This document shows, piece by piece, positions 17,165 to 24,816 of a stretch of 35,799 nt of DNA. The stretch lies in contig NZ_NOYD01000022.1 in assembly GCF_002258315.1 (NCBI RefSeq), forward strand, positions 1 through 35,799, in the 5' to 3' direction. Below the pieces are notes generated by a model that saw nothing but the letters and a program-made list of their open reading frames with translations, was not told the origin of the DNA and searched no databases. The stretch comes from Rhodococcus sp. 06-462-5. GTDB lineage: Bacteria; Actinomycetota; Actinomycetes; Mycobacteriales; Mycobacteriaceae. The position numbers were made by a program, and so were the translations under genes. Position 1 is the first letter of the stretch. The number at the start of each line of letters is the position of its first letter.

Positions 17165-17239
17165 CGGGTATGTGCGAGGGGAGCACATCCCGTCCAGACA
17201 CCGGCGGTTTCCGAAACGGACTCTTCTTCGTCCGGTGTC
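17165..17239 (+). promoter_or_regulatory. structured leader with two hairpins before the GT2 operon
   Basis: Two inverted repeats precede the glycosyltransferase start. CGGG-t-ATGTGC (17165-17175) pairs with GCACATCCCG (17183-17192) around a 7-base loop. GACACCGG (17197-17204) pairs with CCGGTGTC (17232-17239), ending about 15 bases before the GTG. The second would sit next to the ribosome-binding region (17245-17251). I match it to no known riboswitch. An in-frame open stretch from 17147 also crosses it, but its residues look non-coding. Confidence 0.4.
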
Positions 17240-17254
17240 CGTAAAGGGTGGACC

Positions 17255-17974
17255 GTGATCTCCGATGCTTTCCCCCGTACCCCCGTCACCCACATCGTCG
17301 TCGTCGTACCCGCGCACAACGAGCAGGATCTGCTCGACGCCTGCCTGACCGCCCTGGTACGAGCACAGCGCCGCGTCCGGGATGTGGCCTCGGTGTCCGT
17401 TTCGACGATCGTCGTGCTCGATGCGTGCACCGACGACTCGGCTGCCGTTGCGGCACGTCATCCGTCCGTGTCGGCTGTCGAGGTGGCGCACCGCAACGTC
17501 GGAGCGGCCAGAGCCACCGGATTCGCGACGTACGACCCCGAACACTGCGCATCCACCTGGTTCGCCACCACCGATGCCGACACCCGGGTGGGTGAGGACT
17601 GGCTGCTCGGCCATCTCCGGCATGCCGCCGAGGGCGCGCGAGCAGTGGCCGGAACGGTGGCAGTCGATTTCGAGGGCCACGTCGCGGAGAACGTCGGGTT
17701 GCGGTCGTCGTACGACGCGCTCTACCGAAACGAGTTCGGCCACCCACACGTGCACGGTGCCAACCTCGGTGTCCGAGCGGCGGAGTACCTCTCCGTCGGC
17801 GGATTTGCACCTCTGCCCACCGGCGAGGACCACGATCTGGTCCGCCGCCTCGAGCTCGGCGGCATCGAGTGCCGTCGGGTGTGCGACATTCCGGTCGCGA
17901 CGTCGGGTCGGCTGCGCGGCAGAGCACCCGACGGCATGGCCGGATTCCTACGTTCCCTGGAGGCCACCGCATGA
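17255..17974 (+). CDS. glycosyltransferase family 2
   Basis: A 239-residue soluble GT-A fold transferase. Motifs: IVVVVPAHNEQDLLDACL at the N-terminus (nucleotide-sugar binding), LDACTDDS at 55-62, the metal-binding DAD within TTDADT at 105-110, and the acceptor-side PTGEDHDLVRRL with the likely catalytic acid pair. No membrane helices, so it differs from the processive, membrane-bound NodC/HasA types and probably adds a single sugar in the cytoplasm. The GTG at 17255 follows GGGTGG and is preferred over an upstream in-frame start at 17147 because homology begins only here. Its stop overlaps the next gene (ATGA). Donor and acceptor are unknown. The downstream deacetylase suggests an N-acetylated sugar, which is an inference. 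Confidence 0.88.
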   Translation: MISDAFPRTPVTHIVVVVPAHNEQDLLDACLTALVRAQRRVRDVASVSVSTIVVLDACTDDSAAVAARHPSVSAVEVAHRNVGAARATGFATYDPEHCASTWFATTDADTRVGEDWLLGHLRHAAEGARAVAGTVAVDFEGHVAENVGLRSSYDALYRNEFGHPHVHGANLGVRAAEYLSVGGFAPLPTGEDHDLVRRLELGGIECRRVCDIPVATSGRLRGRAPDGMAGFLRSLEATA

Positions 17975-18966
17975 GCGAGACCGGTTTTCTCGAACCCACC
18001 GAGCGAGCAGACATCGACACCGGCCTGCGCGCCGCGTTCCTGGCGTTCGAGGCGGACGGTCGTCTCGACCTCGCGCTGCCCGGCTCGGGGTACACCGATC
18101 TGCGCTGGCAATCGCTCGCCGCCCTGAGCCGGCACAACACGGTGCTGGGCCGGTGGTCCGAAGCGCACACCGACGCGATCGCGATCCTGCACGAACTCGA
18201 CGGCCCGACGCCGCAGCGCGGGCAGATCTGGGGAGTGTGGGCTGCGGAACCGCCTGCACCGATTCTCGAAGCGGTGCCGGCCGATTCGGGCTGGGTTCTC
18301 ACCGGAACGAAACCGTGGTGCTCGGGTGCGTCGCTGTGCACCCATGCGCTCGTGACTGCGCGCGTGGAGGGCAGTCCTCGGTTGTTCGCCGTCGATCTGA
18401 CGCATCCGGGCGCAACTCCGATACCGAACACGTGGCATGCGGTGGGGATGAGCGAGAGCGATTCCGGCTCGATCGCATTCGACAGCGTCCCGGCCGTCGC
18501 GGTCGGCGGACCGACCGACTACCTCACTCGGCCGGGTTTCTGGCACGGGGCCATCGGGGTGTCGGCCGCCTGGTTCGGGAGCGCGTGCGCGGTGGCGGAC
18601 ACGCTTCATGCCGCCGTCCGCAACAGGCCGGACCCGCACCGCGCTGCGCATCTCGGTGCCATCGCGGCGGCCCTCGGTGCGGCGTCGAGCGCACTGACCA
18701 CCGCCGCAGCCGAGGTGGACGCGGATCCGTTCGACCGCTCCGGGCGCGCCCGAACCCGGGCCCGAATCGTGCGGGCAGTGGTCGAGGATGCGGCAACTCA
18801 ATGCATCGACCGCGTCGGGCGCGCTCTCGGTGCCGGCCCGCTGTGCAGCGACGCCCAGCACGCCCGACGCGTCGCAGATCTCACCGTCTACCTGCGACAG
18901 AGTCACGCCGAACGCGATCTGGAGGCCCTCGGGCACGACATAGCCGAGGAGGACAACCCATGGTAG
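17971..18966 (+). CDS. acyl-CoA dehydrogenase-like flavoprotein, atypical
   Basis: A 331-residue protein with the acyl-CoA dehydrogenase layout: an N-terminal helical part, a middle beta domain with the substrate/FAD segment GTKPWCSGASLCTHALVTAR and FDSVPA, and a C-terminal helical bundle. It is about 50 residues shorter than typical dehydrogenases. The usual C-terminal active-site segment (YEGT-type, supplying the catalytic Glu) is replaced by a stretch ending LRQSHAERDLEALGHD, closer to the acyl-CoA dehydrogenase-like monooxygenase/oxidase branch. It may therefore oxidise a non-CoA substrate. The ATG overlaps the GT2 stop (ATGA) and its end overlaps the PIG-L start by seven bases, so it is made with both. 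FAD binding is inferred from the fold. Confidence 0.8.
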   Translation: MSETGFLEPTERADIDTGLRAAFLAFEADGRLDLALPGSGYTDLRWQSLAALSRHNTVLGRWSEAHTDAIAILHELDGPTPQRGQIWGVWAAEPPAPILEAVPADSGWVLTGTKPWCSGASLCTHALVTARVEGSPRLFAVDLTHPGATPIPNTWHAVGMSESDSGSIAFDSVPAVAVGGPTDYLTRPGFWHGAIGVSAAWFGSACAVADTLHAAVRNRPDPHRAAHLGAIAAALGAASSALTTAAAEVDADPFDRSGRARTRARIVRAVVEDAATQCIDRVGRALGAGPLCSDAQHARRVADLTVYLRQSHAERDLEALGHDIAEEDNPW

Positions 18967-19709
18967 AGAACGCATTCGACGCCGAAGTCGATGCGGGCAC
19001 CGCCGAATCGGAGTGGATGTCGGCCGACTGGTCCATTCCCGGTCTGCAGTGGAAGGACGTCCTCACCATGGTGGTCGTCGCTCCGCACCCGGACGACGAG
19101 GTGCTCGGCGTCGGCGGACTGCTGTCCCTGGCCGCGGCAGCAGGCGTCGATGTTCGGGTGGTCGCCGTCACCGACGGCGACGGCTCCCATCCCGGTTCCC
19201 CCACTGTCACGGCAGAGGATCTGCGTGCGCGTCGCCCTGTCGAGTCCGAGCGCGCATTGGCCGAGTTGGGGATCGACCATTCGCCGACGCGTCTGCAGAT
19301 CGCCGACGGTGACGTCGAGAACCACGAGGGTGCGGTGGCCGATGCGCTGATGCCTCTGCTCGACGCCACCCCCGGAACCTGGTGTCTGACGCCGTGGCGC
19401 GGGGACGGCCATCCCGACCACGAAGCCACTGCACGTGCCTGTCTCGCCGCAGCGAACGCCGTCGGGATACCGGTGGTGGAGTATCCGATCTGGATGTGGC
19501 ACTGGGCAACTCCGAATCATCCTGACGTGCCGTGGACACGTGGACGCCGTATCGACCTGCCGCCGCACACCCTCGACGCCAAACGAGCGTCGATCGAGCA
19601 GTTCGATTCGCAGATCCGTCCACTGTCCGACCATCCTGCGGACCGAGCGGTGTTGCCGCCGCACATATTGGCCCGCTACCGGCGACCGTTCGAGGTGGTG
19701 TTCGCGTGA
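18960..19709 (+). CDS. PIG-L/LmbE family deacetylase
   Basis: A 249-residue zinc-dependent hydrolase. The metal site is complete: PHPDDE with His43, Asp45 and Asp46 (catalytic base usually the first Asp of DD), and the third ligand in GDGHPDHE at 149-155. Family members remove N-acetyl groups from sugars, for example MshB in mycothiol synthesis, N-acetylglucosaminyl-phosphatidylinositol deacetylase, and Bca in mycothiol turnover. This one has a longer N-terminus (about 30 residues before the fold) and is not next to mycothiol genes. Its start lies inside the preceding gene (ATGGTAG overlap) and its stop overlaps the methyltransferase start (GTGA). Context suggests it deacetylates the sugar added by the linked GT2. 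Confidence 0.88.
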   Translation: MVENAFDAEVDAGTAESEWMSADWSIPGLQWKDVLTMVVVAPHPDDEVLGVGGLLSLAAAAGVDVRVVAVTDGDGSHPGSPTVTAEDLRARRPVESERALAELGIDHSPTRLQIADGDVENHEGAVADALMPLLDATPGTWCLTPWRGDGHPDHEATARACLAAANAVGIPVVEYPIWMWHWATPNHPDVPWTRGRRIDLPPHTLDAKRASIEQFDSQIRPLSDHPADRAVLPPHILARYRRPFEVVFA

Positions 19710-20371
19710 GCGAGGGTTCTCGAACGAGCCAGGGTTCTCGAACGAGCCTCGGTGCCGAGTACTTCCGGACCGTCTATGCGGACAAGGACGATCCGTTCAT
19801 GCTCGACAGCAAGTGGTACGAGCGTCGTAAATACGCATTGACCATGGCGTCGCTGCCCAAGCCGCACTATCGGCGCGCGCTCGAACCCGGCTGCTCGATC
19901 GGGGTGCTCACCGAACAATTGGCGATCCGGTGCGATCACGTGGTGTCGACCGATGTGGTGGACGGTGCCCTCGATTCCGCACGCAGGCGTGTAGGCGACG
20001 CTGCTGCAGTCGAATTCGCGCTGTGGTCACTGTCCGACGATTGGTCGACCTTGCCCACACCCGAGGCGACGTTCGATCTCGTCGTCATCAGCGAGGTCGG
20101 GTACTACCTCGACGCCGACGATCTGACGTCGGCGATGACGCGCGTCGTCGAGCATCTGGAGGCCGGGGGCACCCTGGTGGCCGCACACTGGCGTCACGAC
20201 GTGGACGACTACCCGATCTCGGGTGACCGAGTTCACGAGATCATCGCTGCTACAACGGGATTGGCGCTACTGAGCCGCTACCTGGACGAGGACGTCCGGA
20301 TCGAGGTCTTCGTCGCGTCGGACGGCCCGGCCGTGTCGGTCGCGAGCACCGACGGCCTCGACGTGCGGTGA
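19706..20371 (+). CDS. SAM-dependent methyltransferase, NodS-like
   Basis: A 221-residue class I methyltransferase. The NodS-family core begins EYFRTVYADKDDPF and WYERRKYALTMASLP, then motif I LEPGCSIGVLTEQLA (59-73) and the SAM-ribose acidic residue Asp83 in STDVVDGALD. Motif IV-V is TFDLVVISEVGYYLD. NodS N-methylates the free amine left by NodB on the Nod-factor backbone, so a downstream role after the PIG-L deacetylase is logical. The GTG at 19706 overlaps the preceding stop. The first 15 residues are encoded by a tandem 18-bp repeat (GSRTSQGSRTS) and are not conserved-looking. It ends seven bases before the convergent GAF-ANTAR gene. Confidence 0.86.
   Translation: MSEGSRTSQGSRTSLGAEYFRTVYADKDDPFMLDSKWYERRKYALTMASLPKPHYRRALEPGCSIGVLTEQLAIRCDHVVSTDVVDGALDSARRRVGDAAAVEFALWSLSDDWSTLPTPEATFDLVVISEVGYYLDADDLTSAMTRVVEHLEAGGTLVAAHWRHDVDDYPISGDRVHEIIAATTGLALLSRYLDEDVRIEVFVASDGPAVSVASTDGLDVR
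19713..19748 (+). repeat. two tandem copies of an 18-bp repeat
   Basis: AGGGTTCTCGAACGAGCC occurs twice in direct succession, exactly, inside the first codons of the methyltransferase gene. Being a multiple of three it keeps frame and duplicates six residues (GSRTS plus one). It looks like a slippage or duplication product. Confidence 0.9.
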
Positions 20372-20378
20372 CGAAAGT

Positions 20379-21116
20379 TCAGTCCGTCGATTCGGCCGCA
20401 TCGGCGACGAGCTGCGCGGCGAGGTCGGCCAGTTTGACGTTGGTGTCCTGCGAGAGCTTGGCCAACAGCGCGAATGCTGCCTGCGAGTTGAGGTTGTAGC
20501 GCTCCATCAGCATCCCCTTGGCCTGACCGATCAGATCTCGGCTCGTCAGTGCCGCCCGAATCTGCTGTTCCTCGCGCGCAGTGGAGAACGCGATGGCCGC
20601 GTGCGCAGCGAACAGCGAGCCGATCGATTCTGCCTCGGCCGAGAAGGCGTTCGTTCGGGTGGAGTGGAGGTTCAACGCGCCGAAATTGAAGCCCTCGACA
20701 TAGAGCTGAAAGCAGATCATGCTCTTGACGCCGAGCGCGGACGCGGCATCGGTGAACTGGGGCCAGCGAGGATCGCTGTCCATGTCGTCGATTCTGATGG
20801 TGGTCTGTTCGATCGCCGATTCCAGACAGGGACCCTCGCCCAGCTGCTCCTGAACCTTGTCGCAGTGGCCTGCCGTCTCGCCCACGAGGGCCGCGCTGTG
20901 CACGAACTTGCCCTGCAACACCGTCGTGATGGACGCGAACTCGGCGGACGGGATGTTGGCCACCGCCGCCTCGGTGATCGTGGCCAGTACCCGATCGGGA
21001 TCGGAATGCTGGCGACGTAGCTTCTCGGCGACCTCGGCCAGTCGTCGGCTCAGCTCGAAGTCCGTGACGCGCGGACGGGTGGTCGAGTCCAGTGTCTGCT
21101 CGCTGATGGCGGTCAC
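20379..21116 (-). CDS. GAF and ANTAR domain RNA-binding regulator
   Basis: A regulator of about 245 residues. The N-terminal GAF domain (about 20-175) contains the actinobacterial type pattern (EFASITTVLQGKFVHSAALVG, then LGEGPCLESA, MDSDPRWPQF). The C-terminal ANTAR domain (about 190-240) reads LTSRDLIGQAKGMLMERYNL followed by AFALLAKLSQDTN. ANTAR domains bind paired hairpins in nascent RNA and prevent termination, so this protein probably senses a signal through GAF and acts as an antiterminator. I chose the GTG at 21116, with an AGGACGAG site just upstream. The open frame extends to 21191, but that part is Cys/Pro-rich and not family-like. The target RNA is unknown. Confidence 0.88.
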   Translation of the reverse strand: MTAISEQTLDSTTRPRVTDFELSRRLAEVAEKLRRQHSDPDRVLATITEAAVANIPSAEFASITTVLQGKFVHSAALVGETAGHCDKVQEQLGEGPCLESAIEQTTIRIDDMDSDPRWPQFTDAASALGVKSMICFQLYVEGFNFGALNLHSTRTNAFSAEAESIGSLFAAHAAIAFSTAREEQQIRAALTSRDLIGQAKGMLMERYNLNSQAAFALLAKLSQDTNVKLADLAAQLVADAAESTD

Positions 21117-21214
21117 CTCGTCCTGCTGCACCGGGGCGCATCCCGGTATCGGCGAAGTGCCGACAACACAGGATACGCCCCGGCTGCACAACTGCGAGGA
21201 CCGTTAGCCGGGCA

Positions 21215-22240
21215 TCAGAGTGTGCTGGGGGCGATCAGGGAGTGGACGAATCCGATCTTCTTCACGACGGTCGCCGGCAGCACGAACGGGTAGAGGTCCT
21301 GATGACCCATCGAACGGTTGATCTGGTTCAGTGCCCACGACAGCGGCAGCCACCAGTCGACGATCTGATCGAAGCCGACGTCCCCCGGCAGCGGGCTCTC
21401 CATCGTCGAACCGGCCGGGGCCATGCCGAACGCAGCGGCCGTGTCGAGGGTGTCGCGGATGTGCAGGTAATGCGCGAAGGTCTCGGCCCAGTCCTCGGCG
21501 GGGTGCATGGTGGCATAGGACGAGACGTAATTGTCTTCCCAGCCGTCGGGCGCACCCTCGCTGTAATGGCGATCGAGAGCGTCCTGGTAGCTCGAATCCG
21601 GATCGCCGAACAGTTCCTCGAATGCCGCGCGGTGCTCACCGTTGCCGACCAGCACCATCTGGTAGTAATGGCCGATCTCGTGACGGAAGTGGCCGACGAG
21701 TGTGCGGTACGGCTCAGACATCGCCACGCGCAGCTGCTCGCGGTGCACGTCGTCGCCCTCGGCGAGGTCGAGGGTGATCAGGCCGTTGTCGTGGCCGGTC
21801 ATCACCTGCTGGTTTGCGCTCGAGAGCAGGTCGAACGTCAATCCGGTCGTGTCGTCCTCGTCCCGGCCGACGATGGGCAGTCCGAGCTCGGTGAGTTCGA
21901 GGATGACGCGACGCTTGTTGGTCTCGGCGTCGGCATAGGCGGCCATCGCGTCCACGTCGTCGTCGGCCGGCCGGGTTCGGGTCAGTCGGCAGGACACGCA
22001 GAGATCATCGGCGTCGGCGGTGTCGACGAGCCAGTTGCAGCGCGCAGTGTTGAGGTTGGCGCACATCTTCCACGTCGCCCCGTCCACGTCTGCCTCGGCC
22101 ACACCGTCGTCGGCCTTGTCGGGGAGCACCAGCAGGGCTCTGCTCGGCAGATGGAAGCCGAGTGCGCTCGAGCAGCTCAGACACAGTGAGTTCTCGAACG
22201 ACAGCTTCTGTCCGCATTTGCGGCAGATGAAATCACGCAT
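21215..22240 (-). CDS. zinc-ribbon protein with HEIGH metallopeptidase-like domain
   Basis: A 341-residue cytoplasmic-looking protein, start ATG with AAGGA upstream. Two zinc ribbons are visible at the N-terminus: CRKCG (Cys6, Cys9) with CLSC (Cys20, Cys23), and a second set within KMCANLNTARC and LCVSC. From about residue 105 comes a domain with the zinc protease motif HEIGHYY (187-193) and downstream acidic and His residues (ELFGDPDSSYQDALDRHY; HPAEDWAETFAHYLHI) that could supply the third ligand. This matches the conserved 'putative zinc-binding metallopeptidase' family, whose substrate is unknown. No signal peptide. It is divergent from nhaA. An alternative view is that the ribbon binds nucleic acid or a protein partner. 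Confidence 0.82.
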   Translation of the reverse strand: MRDFICRKCGQKLSFENSLCLSCSSALGFHLPSRALLVLPDKADDGVAEADVDGATWKMCANLNTARCNWLVDTADADDLCVSCRLTRTRPADDDVDAMAAYADAETNKRRVILELTELGLPIVGRDEDDTTGLTFDLLSSANQQVMTGHDNGLITLDLAEGDDVHREQLRVAMSEPYRTLVGHFRHEIGHYYQMVLVGNGEHRAAFEELFGDPDSSYQDALDRHYSEGAPDGWEDNYVSSYATMHPAEDWAETFAHYLHIRDTLDTAAAFGMAPAGSTMESPLPGDVGFDQIVDWWLPLSWALNQINRSMGHQDLYPFVLPATVVKKIGFVHSLIAPSTL

Positions 22241-22331
22241 GGATGTTCCTTCGTGGCAGGGGTGAGTCGGACTCGTATTCCCGTTTCTGGACGGACTAAT
22301 GCCGTTCATCGAATATGTTGTGCACATCTCC

Positions 22332-22347
22332 CTCGCCGTGCGGCGAG
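22332..22347. repeat. short perfect inverted repeat in the metallopeptidase/nhaA divergent region
   Basis: CTCGCC-GTGC-GGCGAG forms a 6-bp stem with a 4-base loop in the 222-base region between the two divergent genes. An 8-bp palindrome TAACGTTA lies shortly downstream. Either could be an operator; I see nothing else recognisable in this region. Confidence 0.3.
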
Positions 22348-22462
22348 TTCGACGGCGCAATAACGTTACTCTGCGGGCTGTCACCTGCAAGGAAGCAAAC
22401 CGTCGACCCACACGTTGGTACAGACTGCTTCACAACACTCTTCGAGAGGATGCGGGCCGCAG

Positions 22463-24319
22463 ATGGCAGATCAGATCACGCCGACGAATCGGCCCATGGC
22501 ACGTTTCGCCGAACGGATCTCGCGGGCCCGCGGCGAGAAGAACAGCGAAACCCTGGCGGCGGGCTTCTTGCTCGCAGCGACACTGATCGCGCTGATCTGG
22601 GCCAACTCACCCTTCGGCGAGACCTACCAGTCGTTCTGGCACACCGAACTCTCGGTCACCGTCGGCGAGCACGGCATCTCCCTCGACCTCGCCCACTGGG
22701 TCAACGACGGGCTCATGGCGCTGTTCTTCTTCGTCGTCGGGCTCGAGGTCAAGCGTGAGTTCGCGATGGGTGAGCTCACCGACCGATCCCGTGCCGCGAT
22801 ACCGATCGTCGCGGCGATTGCCGGTCTGGCCGCGCCCGCGTTGCTGTTTCTCGCCTTCAATCCGTCCGGGCCTGCCGCCCAGGCATGGGGCGTCGTGATC
22901 TCCACCGACACCGCGTTCCTCCTCGGGGCACTCGCCGTCCTGGGACCGAAGAAGGCCGCTCGGTTGCGCATCTTCCTGCTCACGCTCGCTGTCGCGGACG
23001 ATGTGGGTGCGCTGGCGATCATCGCCTTCTTCTACACCGACAACCTCGATGTGGTGCCGTTGGTGCTGGCGTTCGTCGGTCTGGGGCTGATCTTCCTGCT
23101 GCGTCGGCTCGAGGTGTGGCGCGGCGTCGGGTACTTCGTCGTCGCACTGTTCACCTGGGTTGCGATGTACGAGTCCGGAGTTCACCCCACCCTCGCGGGA
23201 GTGATGATCGCCTTGATTCTTCCGGTGTATCCGCCGCGCCGTACCGAGGTGGAACGCGCGGCGGATCTGACACGCGCGTTCCGACAGTCGCCCAATCCCG
23301 AATACGCCCGCGCGGCCCGTCTCGGGCTCGATCGCGCGGTGTCGGTCAACGAACGTCTCATGCGGCTCTACCAGCCGTACACGGCGTTCATCATCGTGCC
23401 GATCTTCGCGCTCGCCAACGCCGGAGTCGTCCTGAGCTCGGACACTCTGAAAGCCGCGTCGACCTCGACACTCACCTGGGGCATCATCGCCGGTCTCGTC
23501 CTCGGCAAGCTCGTCGGAATCACGGCTGCCTCCGCTGTTTTCGCGAAGTTGAGACCGTCGTCCCTGGCTCCGGGCCTGACGCTGTCACACATCGCAGGCG
23601 GTGCCGCGATGTCCGGAATCGGATTCACGATCTCGTTGTTCATCATCGATCTCGCCCTCGACGACCCGTTGCTGGCCGACGAAGCACGGGTCGGCGTGTT
23701 GGTGGCCTCGGTGATCGCCGCGGTACTCGGCTGGGTTCTCTTCCGCATCGACGAGAAGATTCATCCTCCGAAAGCCGAAGCCTCTCTCCGCATTCTGCGT
23801 CCGGTCGACGCCAAGCGTGACCACATCCGCGGCCCGGTGGACGCACCACTGACCATCGTGGAGTATGCGGATTTCGAGTGCCCGTTCTGCAGCAAGGCAA
23901 CCGGCAGTGTCGCCGAGGTACGCAAGCACTTCGGCGACGACCTTCGGTACGTCTACCGGCACCTGCCGCTCGACGACTATCACCCACACGCTCGCTACGC
24001 GGCATACGCCAGCGAGGCCGCAGCCGCGCAGGGCAAGTTCTGGGAGATGGCCGACGTGTTGTTCCGGAACAGTGATGCTCTCGAACCCGACGACATCGAC
24101 GGCTACGCACGCGAACTCGGCCTCGACATGGACAAATTCGAGGACGACATCCGCACCGGCGACTACGTGGTACGCGTCGAGGACGACGAACTCGACGCCA
24201 CCTCCTCGGACGTCGACGGCACCCCGACGTTCTACCTGGGACGCGGCGACAAGAACCTCACCCGACACATCGGACCGTACGATGCGGCGACGTTGATCCG
24301 GGAACTCGAATCCATGTGA
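22463..24319 (+). CDS. nhaA: Na+/H+ antiporter NhaA fused to a DsbA-like thioredoxin domain
   Basis: A 618-residue two-part protein. Residues 1 to about 430 are an NhaA antiporter with 11-12 membrane helices that exchanges Na+ or Li+ for protons at high pH. The essential acidic residues are present: Asp149 in STDTAF, and Asp179-Asp180 in [10 protein letters not shown], matching E. coli Asp133 and Asp163/164. Residues of about 450-618 form a DsbA/thioredoxin-fold domain with the redox motif CPFC (473-476) in [10 protein letters not shown] and the cis-Pro region DGTPTFYLG. Such fusions are known in actinobacteria, and the role of the second domain is unclear. The start at ATG 22463 has only a weak, distant GAGAGG site, so the exact start is uncertain. 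Confidence 0.9.
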   Translation: MADQITPTNRPMARFAERISRARGEKNSETLAAGFLLAATLIALIWANSPFGETYQSFWHTELSVTVGEHGISLDLAHWVNDGLMALFFFVVGLEVKREFAMGELTDRSRAAIPIVAAIAGLAAPALLFLAFNPSGPAAQAWGVVISTDTAFLLGALAVLGPKKAARLRIFLLTLAVADDVGALAIIAFFYTDNLDVVPLVLAFVGLGLIFLLRRLEVWRGVGYFVVALFTWVAMYESGVHPTLAGVMIALILPVYPPRRTEVERAADLTRAFRQSPNPEYARAARLGLDRAVSVNERLMRLYQPYTAFIIVPIFALANAGVVLSSDTLKAASTSTLTWGIIAGLVLGKLVGITAASAVFAKLRPSSLAPGLTLSHIAGGAAMSGIGFTISLFIIDLALDDPLLADEARVGVLVASVIAAVLGWVLFRIDEKIHPPKAEASLRILRPVDAKRDHIRGPVDAPLTIVEYADFECPFCSKATGSVAEVRKHFGDDLRYVYRHLPLDDYHPHARYAAYASEAAAAQGKFWEMADVLFRNSDALEPDDIDGYARELGLDMDKFEDDIRTGDYVVRVEDDELDATSSDVDGTPTFYLGRGDKNLTRHIGPYDAATLIRELESM

Positions 24320-24329
24320 TCGTGGGCAG

Positions 24330-24353
24330 GGTGGAAGAAGTTCTCACTCCACC
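24330..24353 (+). terminator. weak inverted repeat after nhaA
   Basis: GGTGGA (24330-24335) and TCCACC (24348-24353) form a 6-bp stem 11 bases after the nhaA stop. It could be a terminator, without a T-run. A -10-like TATTCT (24370-24375) follows, about 40 bases before the next gene. Confidence 0.3.
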
Positions 24354-24414
24354 GAAGCCGACCGACCGGTATTCTGTGGTGAGGCGTACGGCACCGAGGT
24401 AGAGGGGATCGACC

Positions 24415-24801
24415 GTGGACGCAGAATCCGCGCGCGCGGTAACGGGAGCGATCGCGCTGACACTGTTCGTGTTGTCGCTGACGGTATTCGTCACAGCGCT
24501 GGTGACCAAAGGGCCTGATCAGGAACCGAATTCGCTGATCGGCATCAAAACGCGGGCAACCAAAGCCAGCAAGGAAGCCTGGGTCGCCGGCCATCGAGCC
24601 GCATATCCCTACATGATGGCGGGTGCCACCCATTGCCTTGCCTCGTCGGCACTGATCGCGGGGCTACTCGCCCTGGGTTCCGTCCCCGCCACGGCGATGC
24701 TGACGCTCTCGGTGGCCCTGGCACTCGGCGGAGCCGTCATCCTGACGACGAGCGGCATCAAGGCCGACCGAGAAGCGAAGCGACACGTGGGCACCGCGTG
24801 A
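24415..24801 (+). CDS. SdpI-like small membrane protein
   Basis: A 128-residue protein starting at GTG with AGAGGGG seven bases upstream. Three hydrophobic segments are visible (about 10-32, 68-88, 92-112). Between the first two is the diagnostic NSLIGIKTRATKASKEAW followed by GHRAAYPYM, the pattern of the SdpI family. In Bacillus, SdpI is an immunity/signal protein against the SdpC toxin; most actinobacterial homologues have no assigned role and no toxin is encoded nearby. It is monocistronic and convergent with the Prim-PolC gene. Confidence 0.8.
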   Translation: MDAESARAVTGAIALTLFVLSLTVFVTALVTKGPDQEPNSLIGIKTRATKASKEAWVAGHRAAYPYMMAGATHCLASSALIAGLLALGSVPATAMLTLSVALALGGAVILTTSGIKADREAKRHVGTA

Positions 24802-24816
24802 TCGACCCTCTCGGGA

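Noticed and set aside
16960..17254. Search for a c-di-AMP (ydaO) riboswitch in the region between the L,D-transpeptidase and GT2 genes
   Set aside because: Such switches often precede actinobacterial cell-wall genes, but I could not find the conserved blocks on either strand; only two simple hairpins are present.
17147..17254. Upstream extension of the GT2 reading frame
   Set aside because: The added residues are Ser/Gly-rich with no homology, the segment holds two hairpins, and the GTG at 17255 has a better start signal.
24415..24801. SdpI-like protein as the immunity half of a toxin system
   Set aside because: No SdpA/B/C-like or other toxin gene lies nearby; neighbours are nhaA and DNA repair genes.
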